Source: DAHUYF01 sp035945115 (GTDB taxonomy: Bacteria > Pseudomonadota > Alphaproteobacteria > ATCC43930 > CGMCC-115725). Taken from it: a DNA stretch of 64,000 bases. The DNA is taken from the NCBI GenBank assembly GCA_035945115.1, contig DASZAN010000221.1:1-64000 (forward strand), given 5' to 3'. Position numbers and translations under genes: made by a program. Position 1 is the first letter of the stretch, and every line of letters begins with the position of its first letter. The notes under the pieces are model-generated. The model was not told where the DNA came from, did not search any database, and worked only from the letters and a program-made list of their open reading frames with translations. Positions 1 to 8,250 of this stretch are shown one piece after another.

Positions 1-506
1 TTTTCATCGGCGTGTTCGTATCGCTTCCTTGTCCCAAGCCTGATAGCGGCACCTATGAGGAGGTGATGGCAGCGGCGGCGAAAAAGCGCGGCCTCAAGAT
101 CGGCACGCTCGAAGAGGTGGGCGAGCAATTTGCGGTGATGGCGTCGCTGCCCGATCGCCTCGCCATCGAGGGCATCAAAGAATATGCCGGCCATCCCGAG
201 CGCGCCCAAGCGATCGTCGAGCGCATGATCGCGCTCTACAACGCCGGCAAGTATGACGATCTATACCGCCTCGCGATAGAAGAAGGGCCGAAGAATCCGG
301 CGGACAGCAAGCTCTTCATGGACAAGGTCATCGTCGAGCGCAACCGCCACATGGTCGAACGCATGGGCGGGATTCTCGAGCGCGGCAACGCCCTCATCGT
401 CGTCGGCGCGCTGCATTTCCCCGGCAAGGACGGCATCATCGATTTGCTCCGCCGCCAGCACTACAAGGTGAGCGAGATCGACGCCAGCGGTGGAACGCTC
501 CCCTAA
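1..506 (+). CDS. TraB/GumN family protein, C-terminal part (copy A, 5' end outside window)
   Basis: The reading frame is open from position 3 and runs off the left edge, so only the C-terminal part (about 168 residues) is seen. The end is typical of the TraB/GumN family (TIKI-like, GX2GXH proteins): an ERN-type motif (VERNRHMVERM) followed by VVGALHFPGKDG and a final beta-strand segment YKVSEID. The family is linked to metalloprotease-like folds, but the cellular role is unknown; the full-length neighbour copy at 2647 carries a signal peptide, so export is likely. Its 3' half is nearly identical at DNA level to the fragment at 2041-2319, showing a recent duplication. Directly after the stop comes a decayed xerD tail, as with the two other copies. 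Confidence 0.8.
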   Translation, partial: FIGVFVSLPCPKPDSGTYEEVMAAAAKKRGLKIGTLEEVGEQFAVMASLPDRLAIEGIKEYAGHPERAQAIVERMIALYNAGKYDDLYRLAIEEGPKNPADSKLFMDKVIVERNRHMVERMGGILERGNALIVVGALHFPGKDGIIDLLRRQHYKVSEIDASGGTLP

Positions 507-581
507 CGTTGCCTCTTTCTTACCGTCGCGATGTCGGCGTGACCCAGTATCTCCTCGAAGCCCCGCAGCCCATGCGAAGAG
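507..581 (-). pseudogene. relic of a xerD 3' end (copy A)
   Basis: The plus strand after the traB stop resembles the sequence after the traB stop at 3537, which is the 3' end of the intact xerD. CGTTGCCTCTTTCTTACC matches the intact CGCCGCTTCTTCTTTGCC, and a second block around 530-577 (CGATGTCGGCGTGACC...) matches 3628-3680. About 70 bases present in the intact gene are missing between the two blocks, and the frame does not continue into a recombinase domain. It is therefore a remnant, not a gene. Confidence 0.7.
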
Positions 582-905
582 GCCCTTCTCCGGGGTCAAG
601 TGCAAGGCGGCCACAGGACGAATGGTGAGTTCCTACTCAGTCAGAGTAGCTCGTATTGCCCGTGTGTGTGCGGCGCAATGGGCGCCGGCAGGCTGGCACG
701 GCCGCGCGAGCGACGCGTTTGACAGCGAGGCCGTCGCGGCCTATGTTGCCGGCGTCATGACCGGGCCAGCGCACCAGACCCTGAGCGTAATCGTCCCCAC
801 CCCGGGGATGTAGGCCGGCGCCCGCCACTCTTTCGCGCCACCGATCCCCGCAGCTCGCGGATGGATCGGCACAATCTCCATCCGCTCACCCGATGGAGAA
901 AAACC
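582..905. other. non-coding stretch before the monooxygenase gene
   Basis: No open frame here has recognisable protein similarity. A short inverted repeat, CTACTC-agtca-GAGTAG, lies near 634-650 and could be an operator, but nothing else supports that. The segment separates the xerD relic from the flavin monooxygenase gene and holds a likely ribosome binding site (GGAGAAA) just before 906. Confidence 0.5.
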
Positions 906-1937
906 ATGCGTTTTGGTCTGCTCTGTTCGGCGCAAGCCGACGGGCGCGAACTCGGTTCGCAGACCGGGCAAGGATTCCGCGACTATCTTGAGTTCAACGT
1001 CGAGGCGGAGGCCCTCGGCCTCCATTCGAGCTTTCTGGTCGAGCACCATTTCTCGGGCTGGAACCAGGTCTCGGCGACGCTCACGCTGCTCACCTGCCTC
1101 GCGATGCGGACGAGCACCCTCCGGATCGGCACGGCGGTCATCACCCTACCCTGGCACAACCCGGTCCTCTTGGCTGAGCAGGCCGCGACGCTCGACCTGA
1201 TCTCAGACGGCCGGCTCGATTTCGGCGTCGGCAAGGGCTACCGGTACAGCGAGTTCAAAGGCTTCTGCATCCCGCAGGAGGAAGCCGAGGCCCGCTTCGA
1301 GGAAGCGCTCGAGGTTATCCTGCACGCGTGGAACACGCGCACGCGCTTCTCCCATCGCGGCCGCCACTGGCGCTTCGAGGACATCGTGGTCGAGCCGCCG
1401 ACGGCCCAGCGGCCCCATCCGCCGCTATGGCTCGCGGGCGGGAGCGAGGCTTCGATCCGCAAGGCTGCGCAGCGCGGGTTCAATCTCATCCTCGATCAAT
1501 ATGCCGCGCACGAGACGATCGCGGAACGCATCGCGCTCTACCGCCGCGAGCGCGCCGCCGCAGGCGATGCCTTCGATCCGATGCAGGTGGCCGTGGCGCG
1601 CCAGCTCTACGTCGCCAGGGACGAGGTTGACAAACAAGGCGCACTGGGTCGGCTCACGGACTCCAACCGGCGCCTGCTCGCGGTATCGCGCCCCCCGGAC
1701 GGCAACGCCGGATCGCATGTGCTGGCGTACGCCAGCGCGCCCGGCGAGACGGAACGCAATGCGCTGATCGGAACGCCCGACGAGATCCTGCCGGGGCTGG
1801 AGGCCCTGAGAGAGGCGGGCGCGGATCACGTGCTGCTGACGATCCTTGGGGGCAGGGAACAGCTCCGCGCCTTCGCCCGCGAGATCATGCCGGCGTTGTC
1901 TGGCGTGCCCCCCATCCGAGGTGGTAGGGCCCCTTAG
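906..1937 (+). CDS. LLM-class flavin-dependent oxidoreductase (luciferase-like monooxygenase)
   Basis: This 343-residue protein has the TIM-barrel pattern of bacterial luciferase-like monooxygenases: an N-terminal MRFGLLCSAQ strand, FLVEHHF, then LRIGTAVITLPWHNPV and LLAEQAATLDLISDGRLDFGVGKG in the first half, and LWLAGGSEASIRKAA in the middle. Such enzymes use reduced FMN and O2 to oxidise aldehydes, alkanes, sulfonates or similar compounds; the substrate cannot be read from sequence. The ATG at 906 is chosen over the in-frame ATG at 861 because GGAGAAA lies at the right distance and family homology begins there. The gene stands alone between two TraB duplication units, which suggests it was inserted during, or trapped by, the duplication. 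Confidence 0.85.
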   Translation: MRFGLLCSAQADGRELGSQTGQGFRDYLEFNVEAEALGLHSSFLVEHHFSGWNQVSATLTLLTCLAMRTSTLRIGTAVITLPWHNPVLLAEQAATLDLISDGRLDFGVGKGYRYSEFKGFCIPQEEAEARFEEALEVILHAWNTRTRFSHRGRHWRFEDIVVEPPTAQRPHPPLWLAGGSEASIRKAAQRGFNLILDQYAAHETIAERIALYRRERAAAGDAFDPMQVAVARQLYVARDEVDKQGALGRLTDSNRRLLAVSRPPDGNAGSHVLAYASAPGETERNALIGTPDEILPGLEALREAGADHVLLTILGGREQLRAFAREIMPALSGVPPIRGGRAP

Positions 1938-2040
1938 GTGACCAGCCCGGCTCAGCCGAGAGCACACAGCCGAGGGATCCGGTGATGCCGAAGCGCGACG
2001 GCTGATCGAAGGTCTGATCCATCATGGCGAAGCGGAAACG

Positions 2041-2319
2041 CTGCAATTCTACAACGCCAGCGAATATGACGATCTCTACCGCCTCGCGATGGAAGACGGC
2101 CCGAAGAATCCGGCGGACAGCAAGCTCTTCATGGACAAGGTCATCGTCGAGCGCAACCGCCGCATGGTCGAACGCATGGGCGGGATGCTCGAGCACGGCA
2201 ACGCCCTCATCGTCGTCGGCGCGCTGCATTTCCCCGGCAAGGACGGCATCATCGATTTGCTCCGCCGCCAGCGCTACAAGGTGAGCGAGATCGACGCCAG
2301 CGGTGGAAAGCTCCCCTAG
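2041..2319 (+). pseudogene. TraB/GumN C-terminal fragment (copy B)
   Basis: From about 2041 the DNA matches copy A (239-506) almost base for base, including third codon positions, up to the stop. The fragment encodes YDDLYRLAMEDG...LFMDKVIVERN and the conserved VVGALHFPGKDG. The frame is open back to a stop at 1939-1941, but upstream sequence no longer resembles the family and there is no signal peptide or convincing start (an internal ATG at 2089 would give 76 residues). It is best read as a 5'-truncated duplicate. A second decayed xerD tail follows at 2479. Confidence 0.8.
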
Positions 2320-2340
2320 CTCAGGCGATCGTGCCGCTCA

Positions 2341-2455
2341 CCCCCTCACCCTCCCAGCGCTTCGCGCCAGGCCCCTCCCTCTCCCGCGAGGGGAGAGGGA
2401 CGAGGACGTCGCCGTGCGTCACCTCTCCCCCTGTGGGAGAGGAACAGGGTGAGAG
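2341..2455. repeat. intergenic palindromic repeat cluster
   Basis: Two strong hairpins lie in tandem. CCCTCTCCC-gcga-GGGGAGAGGG lies near 2378-2399 and CCTCTCCC-cctgt-GGGAGAGG near 2421-2442, flanked by CTCACCCTCCC and GGGTGAGAGGGAG. This is the style of REP-like intergenic repeats common in alphaproteobacteria. The element sits between the traB fragment and its xerD tail, so it split the duplicated unit. It could end transcripts in either direction. Confidence 0.7.
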
Positions 2456-2478
2456 GGAGCGCCCGCTCGATTAGCCAG

Positions 2479-2615
2479 CGGATGATGTTCGCGAACGAGG
2501 CGCTGCAAGGCCTCGGCCTCCACGTGCATGTTGATTTGCGTCGTGGCGATATCCGCGTGGCCGAGCATGCCTTGGAGGCTGCGCTGCACATGCGGAGAAA
2601 GTCGTTTCTACGCTA
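2479..2615 (-). pseudogene. relic of a xerD 3' end (copy B)
   Basis: The plus strand from CGGATGATGTTCGC onward aligns with 3557-3666 of the intact xerD (CTGCAAG-CGGTCGGC, CACATGCGTGTAGATTTGCG, GTGGCGATGTCGGCGTG, CTGGAGGCTGCGC) with scattered substitutions. It then jumps over about 50 bases to a block matching the CACATGCGGCGAGAGTCG part near 3710. It codes on the minus strand for the degraded tyrosine-recombinase C-terminus and has no start or catalytic core. It partly overlaps the upstream region of the intact traB copy. Confidence 0.75.
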
Positions 2616-2646
2616 CTACTTAGCGCAGAACGGAAACGCTACCTCC

Positions 2647-3537
2647 ATGATAAGTCATCGTCCTACCGCAGTGTTGCTGCTGGCGCTTCTGACACTTCGC
2701 GCCGCGCCCGCCGACGCGAGCGATCCCGTCTGGTTCTATCGGGCCGAAAGCCCGAGGGGAGCTATCACCTATCTTTATCCGTCCGATCATTTGAACGACG
2801 CGCGCGTCCGGCGGCCGCCAGAGTGGATCGTCGACCAGCGCAGCAAACTCGTCCTCGAGGTGACGACGGACCAGCTCGAGGCGAATACAGAGATGGCAAT
2901 GTCCTATATCCTAAGCCCGACGCCAGTCGAACTGCACGCCTACTTCACGGAGTCCGAAATTGACACGATCCGTGCGCGGCTCACTTGTCATGGCGTAGCC
3001 CAGATGATCGAGCAACTTCGGCTCTCATTCATTAGCATATTTATTTCGTTCCCTTGTCCCAACTCGTCGGATGAGCCCTATACATATGAAGAGCTGCTGG
3101 AGCTTCGCGCCAAAACACATGGAATCGAGGTCGTCGGATTGGAAAGTCCAGACGAGCAACTCACCGCGCTCGCCTCGCTGCCCGACCGAGTCGCCATCGA
3201 GTCGATCAAGGAATACGTCGGCGATCCCGCCCACGTCGACGAGCTCGATGAACGCATGATCGCCGCTTACAATGCCGGCAAGTATGACGATCTCTATCGA
3301 ATGACTATGGACGAAGGTCCAAAGAACCCCGATGACAAGAAGCTCTTCTGGGACAAGATCGTCATCGAGCGCAATCGTCACATGGTCGAGCGACTCGGCG
3401 CCATTCTAGAGCAAGGCAACGCGCTCGTCGTGATCGGCGCGGCACATTTTCCGGGTCCGGATGGCATCGTCGACCTGCTGCGCCGCCAGAACTACAAAGT
3501 GACAGAGATTGACGTCAGCAGCGGAAACCTCCCCTAG
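2647..3537 (+). CDS. TraB/GumN family protein, full length (copy C)
   Basis: This 296-residue protein begins with a clear signal peptide (AVLLLALLTLRAAPADA) and continues with the family N-terminal block PVWFYRAESPRGAITYLYPSDHL. It ends with the conserved VERLGAILEQGNALVVIGAAHFPGPDG. The ATG at 2647 is preferred over upstream in-frame starts because it places the signal peptide at the N-terminus, and the sequence further upstream is xerD relic. Family members are exported or envelope-associated and proposed to be proteases or protease-like; the exact job is unknown. The stop overlaps the xerD stop tail-to-tail by 4 bases. Of the three copies, this is the only one seen complete. Confidence 0.85.
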   Translation: MISHRPTAVLLLALLTLRAAPADASDPVWFYRAESPRGAITYLYPSDHLNDARVRRPPEWIVDQRSKLVLEVTTDQLEANTEMAMSYILSPTPVELHAYFTESEIDTIRARLTCHGVAQMIEQLRLSFISIFISFPCPNSSDEPYTYEELLELRAKTHGIEVVGLESPDEQLTALASLPDRVAIESIKEYVGDPAHVDELDERMIAAYNAGKYDDLYRMTMDEGPKNPDDKKLFWDKIVIERNRHMVERLGAILEQGNALVVIGAAHFPGPDGIVDLLRRQNYKVTEIDVSSGNLP

Positions 3538-4484
3538 CGCCGCTTCTTCTTTGCCATCGGATGGTGCTTGCTGACCAACCGCTGCAAGCGGTCGGCTTGC
3601 ACATGCGTGTAGATTTGCGTGGTGGCGATGTCGGCGTGACCTAGCATCTCCTGGAGGCTGCGCAGATCGGCGCCGCCCGCGAGCATGTGGCTGGCGAAGG
3701 CGTGGCGCAACACATGCGGCGAGAGTCGTGAGGGATCGAGGCCCGCTTTCACCGCGACGTCCTTGAGGAGCTGCGCCGCGCGCCGGCGCGTCAGATGGCC
3801 CTCGGCGCCGCGCGAGGGAAAGAGATAGCGCGAGGTCTCGCCCGGGCGAAGAAAGCTGCCGCGCTGCGCCAGATAGGCGTCGAGCGCGCGCCGCGCCGGC
3901 GCGCCGAGCGGCACCAGCCGCTCCTTGCCGCCCTTGCCGCGGACGATGAGAAAGCGCGGATCGCGCACCGCCGCGGCAACGGGCAGGCTCACCAACTCGG
4001 AAACCCGGAGCCCCGCGCCATAAAGCAGTTCGAGGAGGCAAACGAAGCGCGCGCCTTCGGCGCCCTCAGAGCGGGAAGCCGCTTCGATGAGCGCTGCCGC
4101 CTCGCGCTCGCTGACAAGCTTCGGCAGGGGCCGGCGGGCGCGCGGCGCGTCGAGCGCCGCGGTCGGATCGTCCGCGCGCACGCCCTCAACAACGAGAAAG
4201 CGGAAGAATTGGCGGAGCGCCGACAGGCGCCGCGCTTGCGTCGCCGGCGCCAGCGCGCGACGCGCGAGACGCGCGAGATAGCGGCGAAGATCGGCGGTCG
4301 TCGCCGCCGCGAGCGGCGTCGCGCCGAGCGCTGCCGCGGCATCACCGAGATCGCGGCGATAGGCGTCATGCGTGAGCTTCGCGGCGCCGCGTTCGGCAGC
4401 GAGCATCTCGAGAAAGGCTTCGATATGACGCGAAGCAGGCACCGCGCGATGCTTGCCGCGCTGGCCCACTGCGGCTTCCGTCAT
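3534..4484 (-). CDS. xerD: tyrosine recombinase XerD
   Basis: At 316 residues this has the length and layout of XerC/XerD recombinases: an N-terminal SAM-like DNA-binding domain (about 18-105) and a catalytic domain (about 125-300). All catalytic residues are present: R160 in GAGLRVSEL, K184 in GKGGKER, H257 and R260 in HVLRHAF, H283 in LGHADI and the nucleophile Y292 in QIYTHV. XerCD resolve chromosome dimers at dif during cell division. It is called XerD rather than XerC on overall fit and from memory of similar gene neighbourhoods; this is not proven. The start overlaps the upstream gene's stop by 4 bases, implying translational coupling. Confidence 0.85.
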   Translation of the reverse strand: MTEAAVGQRGKHRAVPASRHIEAFLEMLAAERGAAKLTHDAYRRDLGDAAAALGATPLAAATTADLRRYLARLARRALAPATQARRLSALRQFFRFLVVEGVRADDPTAALDAPRARRPLPKLVSEREAAALIEAASRSEGAEGARFVCLLELLYGAGLRVSELVSLPVAAAVRDPRFLIVRGKGGKERLVPLGAPARRALDAYLAQRGSFLRPGETSRYLFPSRGAEGHLTRRRAAQLLKDVAVKAGLDPSRLSPHVLRHAFASHMLAGGADLRSLQEMLGHADIATTQIYTHVQADRLQRLVSKHHPMAKKKRR

Positions 4485-6232
4485 ATCCCCGCGGCGAGCG
4501 CTGCCTCGAGGGCGAGAGCGCGCGCCTCGCTCTCGAGCCCGACCGCCGCGAGCCCGGCGACGGCATCGGCAAGGACGACCGGCTCGAGACTGAGGCGCTC
4601 GCCCGAGCGCGCGATGAGGAGTGTCATCAGCACGGTCTCGCCGAGTCGCTTCTTCGCTGCCGCTTGGCGCTGATCGAGCCAGACCGCGGCGCTCGGCCAG
4701 ACACCGTCATGGGGCTTGTCGGCGAGGCGGCCCCATTCGGCAACCGGGGGGCGTACGTCGAGCCCGATGATGGGCGCAAACACCGCAAGCACCAGCGTGG
4801 CCTGATGCGGGTCGCGCTCGGCGAGCGCGGCGATAGCGGTATCAAAGAAGGCGGGAGCGAGCGTACCGCCGTTCGCGAGTTGGCCGAGGAGGGTGAGGGT
4901 CGGCGCCGACGCGGGATCGGCGACGGGAAGCCAGGCCGCCGCAGCGTCGGGGCGGCTCGCGGCATAAAGCGCGCGCATCGCCTCGGGCGCAAACGATGCC
5001 AGCTCCTCGCCGGGCTGAAGCTCGAGCACGATCGGCGCCAGCGCGCGTGCGGTTACGATGAAGACGCCGCGCTTTCGCGCGTCATCGAGGAGCGCCGCAA
5101 GTGCGGCCGTCCGCACTCCCGTCGCGGGATCGCTGCGCGCCACCTGGTAGAGAAGGGCGCGGTCGCGCGGATTGGCCGGCGCCTTCCCCTGTTTGATCGC
5201 CTGACCGAGCTCCTCAGGCGTGAAGCTCGCCTTGGCGTAGAGATCGCCCAGCGCTTCAGGCGTGATCGCGCCCAGCGCCGCCGCGCGCTCGGCGGCGGCG
5301 AGGCGCTGCAACGCCGGTACGCTCTCATTGGTCGCCCAGGCGCGCAAGCTCGCGGGGTCGGCCTCGCCCAGCGGATCGCGCGGCTGCGTTGCTTTCGCGG
5401 CGGCAAGCAAGCTCACTAGCATCGGCGTCGGCTGCGCGAGCTTGTCGAGCTTGAGCGCGCGGCCGCCAACCGCCGCCACCAGCGCATCGAAGGTGGGATC
5501 GGCCGGCGCCTTCTGCTCATGCAGCAAACTGATGCCGAGCGCCGCCTTCTCGCGATCGCCGGCGAGCGCCTGACAGGCGATGAGGGCGCGGTCCCACCAG
5601 ACGCTCTGATACCGCGCGATATTGGTTTGCACGCTGCGGCAGGCATCCTCCCCATCGTTCTTAGCGAAAGCCAGCTCGATGCGGCGCCGCGCCATGCTCT
5701 CGTCGCGGAGCGTGGCGGGGAGCGCGTCGATGACGGCGATTGCGCCCTCCACCTCGCCGAGCGCGGCAAGGCGCTCGACGCGGAGGGCGGCGAGGCCCGG
5801 TTGATTGGGCGGGTCCTGGCCCGCGGGTGCCGCGGCGTTGCTGAGCAACAAGCGGCGCGACAGATCCTGAAGCACCGGCGAGGTGGTAGGGCCGAGCGCC
5901 GGCAGCGCCGCCGCAACGACGCTCCGCGACGTTCCCTGCCACATCGTTGGCGGCAAAGCTTGCGGCGCGCCCAAGGTTCCGACCCAGGCGGGATCGACTG
6001 GCGCGAGCGGTGTGGCGTTGATCGACTCGTCGGCGGGCGGCGTCGGAGCGGGGGCTGCCGGCGGATCGGGAACTGCCGGCGCGGTGCCGGGCGGCGGCGG
6101 CAAAAGGCGGACGGGACGATTGCCTTGGGCGAGCGCCGGTCCGGCCAGGCCGATCAGGAGGGTGAGCGCGGCGGCGCCGAGCGCCGGGCCGCGCGAGCGG
6201 TCATTTCGGCAGCTTCGAATCGGGGATGGCAT
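4481..6232 (-). CDS. exported helical-repeat protein of unknown function
   Basis: This 583-residue protein has a signal peptide (GAAALTLLIGLAGPALAQG), a Pro/Ala-rich linker of about 60 residues, and then a long Ala/Leu-rich helical region resembling TPR/antifreeze-like repeats without a clear family motif. No catalytic motif is visible. It lies upstream of and coupled to xerD, and downstream of a 46-residue membrane protein whose 3' end it overlaps by 32 bases. It probably acts in the periplasm or envelope as a scaffold, which is inference from the repeats only. The start could also be a little downstream, but no better ATG or GTG precedes the signal peptide. Confidence 0.7.
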   Translation of the reverse strand: MPSPIRSCRNDRSRGPALGAAALTLLIGLAGPALAQGNRPVRLLPPPPGTAPAVPDPPAAPAPTPPADESINATPLAPVDPAWVGTLGAPQALPPTMWQGTSRSVVAAALPALGPTTSPVLQDLSRRLLLSNAAAPAGQDPPNQPGLAALRVERLAALGEVEGAIAVIDALPATLRDESMARRRIELAFAKNDGEDACRSVQTNIARYQSVWWDRALIACQALAGDREKAALGISLLHEQKAPADPTFDALVAAVGGRALKLDKLAQPTPMLVSLLAAAKATQPRDPLGEADPASLRAWATNESVPALQRLAAAERAAALGAITPEALGDLYAKASFTPEELGQAIKQGKAPANPRDRALLYQVARSDPATGVRTAALAALLDDARKRGVFIVTARALAPIVLELQPGEELASFAPEAMRALYAASRPDAAAAWLPVADPASAPTLTLLGQLANGGTLAPAFFDTAIAALAERDPHQATLVLAVFAPIIGLDVRPPVAEWGRLADKPHDGVWPSAAVWLDQRQAAAKKRLGETVLMTLLIARSGERLSLEPVVLADAVAGLAAVGLESEARALALEAALAAGI

Positions 6233-6341
6233 GTTCGACTTTTGCGGAAGGTGCGGGGATGTCCCAGAACATCAACACGCCGGCACTGCCAAGGATGATC
6301 ACGGCGAGTACGGCGACGGCGATAAGAGCGTATTTTACCAT
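6201..6341 (-). CDS. 46-residue single-span membrane protein
   Basis: The minus strand encodes MVKYALIAVAVLAVIILG followed by a short hydrophobic stretch, FWDIPAP and a polar tail ending DSKLPK. One transmembrane helix covers about residues 4-26. The frame sits immediately before the 583-residue exported protein, with a 32-base overlap, in a head-to-head arrangement with aroK. Codon use fits the neighbours (C/G third positions), and the conserved-looking IPAPSA segment argues for a real gene. The role is unknown; anchoring or assisting the downstream exported protein is a guess. Confidence 0.6.
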   Translation of the reverse strand: MVKYALIAVAVLAVIILGSAGVLMFWDIPAPSAKVEHAIPDSKLPK

Positions 6342-6509
6342 TTTTCTCGCGAGTCCTGCGCTTCCCCGCGTCGAGAGCGAGGCTCGACCGCGGTTGACGA
6401 TCGAGCGACGCGATATGCTAGGGTGGGTTCGTGGCTTATTTGCGACATTTTATCGCCGCGGCATGCGCGTTTCAACGCCGGAGCGGCGATTGACCGCGGG
6501 CGGACACCA

Positions 6510-7073
6510 ATGACTCCGCCGTTTCGCGCGCTGAAGACAATCGCACTTGTGGGATTGATGGGCGTCGGCAAGACCAGCATCGGCCGACGCCTGGCGCAGC
6601 GGCTTGACCTCCCTTTCGTCGATGCCGATGCCGAGATCGAGGCGGCGGCGGGGACCAGCATCGAGGAGATCTTTCAGCGCCACGGCGAAGCGGCATTCCG
6701 CGATGGGGAGCGCCGCGTCATGGCGCGCCTTCTCGACGCGCCACCCGGCGTGCTCGCCACCGGCGGCGGCGCCTTTATGGATACGTCGACCCGCGCCCTC
6801 CTGCGCAGCCATGCCATCACCGTCTGGCTGCGCGCCGATCTCGAGGTGATGCTCGCGCGCGTTGCCCGCCGCACCAACCGCCCCTTGCTCAAGACCGGCG
6901 ATCCGCGCGCGGTGCTCGAGCGGCTCGTCGCCGAACGCTATCCGGTCTATGCCGAGGCGGATGTTACGGTGGACAGCATCGACGGCCCCCCCGATGCCAC
7001 GGTGGAGCGCGTCATCGCCGCACTCGCGTCCCATGGCGATGTCGCGACCGATCCCGCGCGGAGCGCGTCATGA
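6510..7073 (+). CDS. aroK: shikimate kinase
   Basis: This 187-residue cytoplasmic kinase phosphorylates shikimate with ATP in the chorismate pathway. The P-loop GLMGVGKT lies at residues 15-22, the shikimate-binding DADAEIE at about 38-44, the Gly-rich ATGGGAFM at about 83-90, and the lid with RRTNRPLL near 120. The ATG at 6510 is selected because the conserved N-terminus begins there; longer in-frame starts would read through the upstream promoter region. It overlaps aroB by 4 bases, so the two consecutive pathway enzymes form an operon. Confidence 0.95.
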   Translation: MTPPFRALKTIALVGLMGVGKTSIGRRLAQRLDLPFVDADAEIEAAAGTSIEEIFQRHGEAAFRDGERRVMARLLDAPPGVLATGGGAFMDTSTRALLRSHAITVWLRADLEVMLARVARRTNRPLLKTGDPRAVLERLVAERYPVYAEADVTVDSIDGPPDATVERVIAALASHGDVATDPARSAS

Positions 7074-8212
7074 GCTCGACACAGCGGTTGACGGTCGCGC
7101 TTGGCGCGCGCAGCTACGACGTCGTGGTCGGCCGGCGACTGCTCGCGGAAGCGGGCGCGCTCATCGCCTCCGCGGTGCGGCAAAAGCGTCTCGTCATCGT
7201 CACCGACGAGCACGTGGCAGCGCTTCATCTCGAGCGTTTTCGCGCCGGTCTTGCCGCAGCCGGCATCGCCACCGAGACCATCGTCCTGCCGCCCGGCGAG
7301 GAGACCAAGGATTTCGCCCATTTTGCGCAACTTTGCGAAGACGTGCTGTCGCTCGGCATCGAGCGCGCGACGCCCATCGTGGCGCTGGGCGGCGGCGTGG
7401 TGGGCGACCTCGCCGGGTTCGCCGCCGCGACGCTGCTGCGAGGCCTCGACTTCGTGCAGGTGCCGACGACGCTCTTGGCGCAAGTGGACAGCGCCATCGG
7501 CGGCAAGACGGCGATCGACACGCGCCACGGCAAGAACCTCGTGGGCGCCTTTCACCAGCCAGTGCTCGTGCTCGTGGATGTCGACGTGCTGGAGACGCTG
7601 CCACCGCGCGAGCTGCTCGCGGGATATGCCGAGGTGGTGAAGTACGGGCTCATCGGCGACCGCACCTTCTACGACTGGCTCGAAGCGAACGGCGCGGCGC
7701 TGCTGGCGGGCGATGCCGCCCTCCGCCAAGAGGCGGCGCTGCGGAGCTGCGCCGCCAAGGCGGCGATCGTCGCTTTGGACGAGCGCGAATCCGGCAAGCG
7801 CGCGCTGCTCAATTTCGGTCACAGTTTCGGCCATGCGCTCGAGGCGCTGACCGGATTCGGCAAGAGCCTCCTCCATGGCGAAGCGGTGGCTCTTGGCATG
7901 CAGCTCGCCTTCGACCTTTCGGCGCGGCTCGGCTTCTGTCCACCCGCCGCTGCCGAGCGCGTGCGCCGGCATCTGAGCACGATGGGGCTGCCAACGGCGC
8001 TCGCGGCAATTCCCACGGCGACCCCCGACGCGCTCATCGCCGCCATGCAAAAGGACAAGAAGGTGAGCGGCGGTCGCCTCACGTTGGTGCTGGCGCGCGA
8101 CATCGGCGAGGCGTTCTTGTGCCGCGACGTGCTGCCGGCGACGCTCGGCGCCTTCCTCGCCGACGCCGCGCGCGGGAGAAATTCCCTGGAACCGGCGCTG
8201 CCTCTTTCTTAA
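7070..8212 (+). CDS. aroB: 3-dehydroquinate synthase
   Basis: This 380-residue NAD- and metal-dependent enzyme converts DAHP to 3-dehydroquinate. The NAD-binding GGGVVGDLAGFAAA motif lies near residue 106. The metal ligands are recognisable: Glu in GYAEVVKYGLI, His in NFGHSFGHALE and His in LHGEAVALGM. DSAIGGKTAID and KNLVGAFHQP, which bind the substrate phosphate, are intact. Length and order match standard AroB. It is coupled to aroK by an ATGA overlap, a common arrangement in proteobacteria. Confidence 0.96.
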   Translation: MSSTQRLTVALGARSYDVVVGRRLLAEAGALIASAVRQKRLVIVTDEHVAALHLERFRAGLAAAGIATETIVLPPGEETKDFAHFAQLCEDVLSLGIERATPIVALGGGVVGDLAGFAAATLLRGLDFVQVPTTLLAQVDSAIGGKTAIDTRHGKNLVGAFHQPVLVLVDVDVLETLPPRELLAGYAEVVKYGLIGDRTFYDWLEANGAALLAGDAALRQEAALRSCAAKAAIVALDERESGKRALLNFGHSFGHALEALTGFGKSLLHGEAVALGMQLAFDLSARLGFCPPAAAERVRRHLSTMGLPTALAAIPTATPDALIAAMQKDKKVSGGRLTLVLARDIGEAFLCRDVLPATLGAFLADAARGRNSLEPALPLS

Positions 8213-8250
8213 ATAAAGGGCGCCTGTCAGCCACCCGCATCCGGGATGCC

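Noticed and set aside
2341..2455. CRISPR-like repeats
   Set aside because: Only two imperfect hairpins without regular spacers; fits a REP-like element.
3534..4484. XerD-like gene as phage or transposon integrase
   Set aside because: Length, motif spacing and position next to housekeeping genes fit chromosomal XerC/D; no phage genes or attachment repeats were found nearby.
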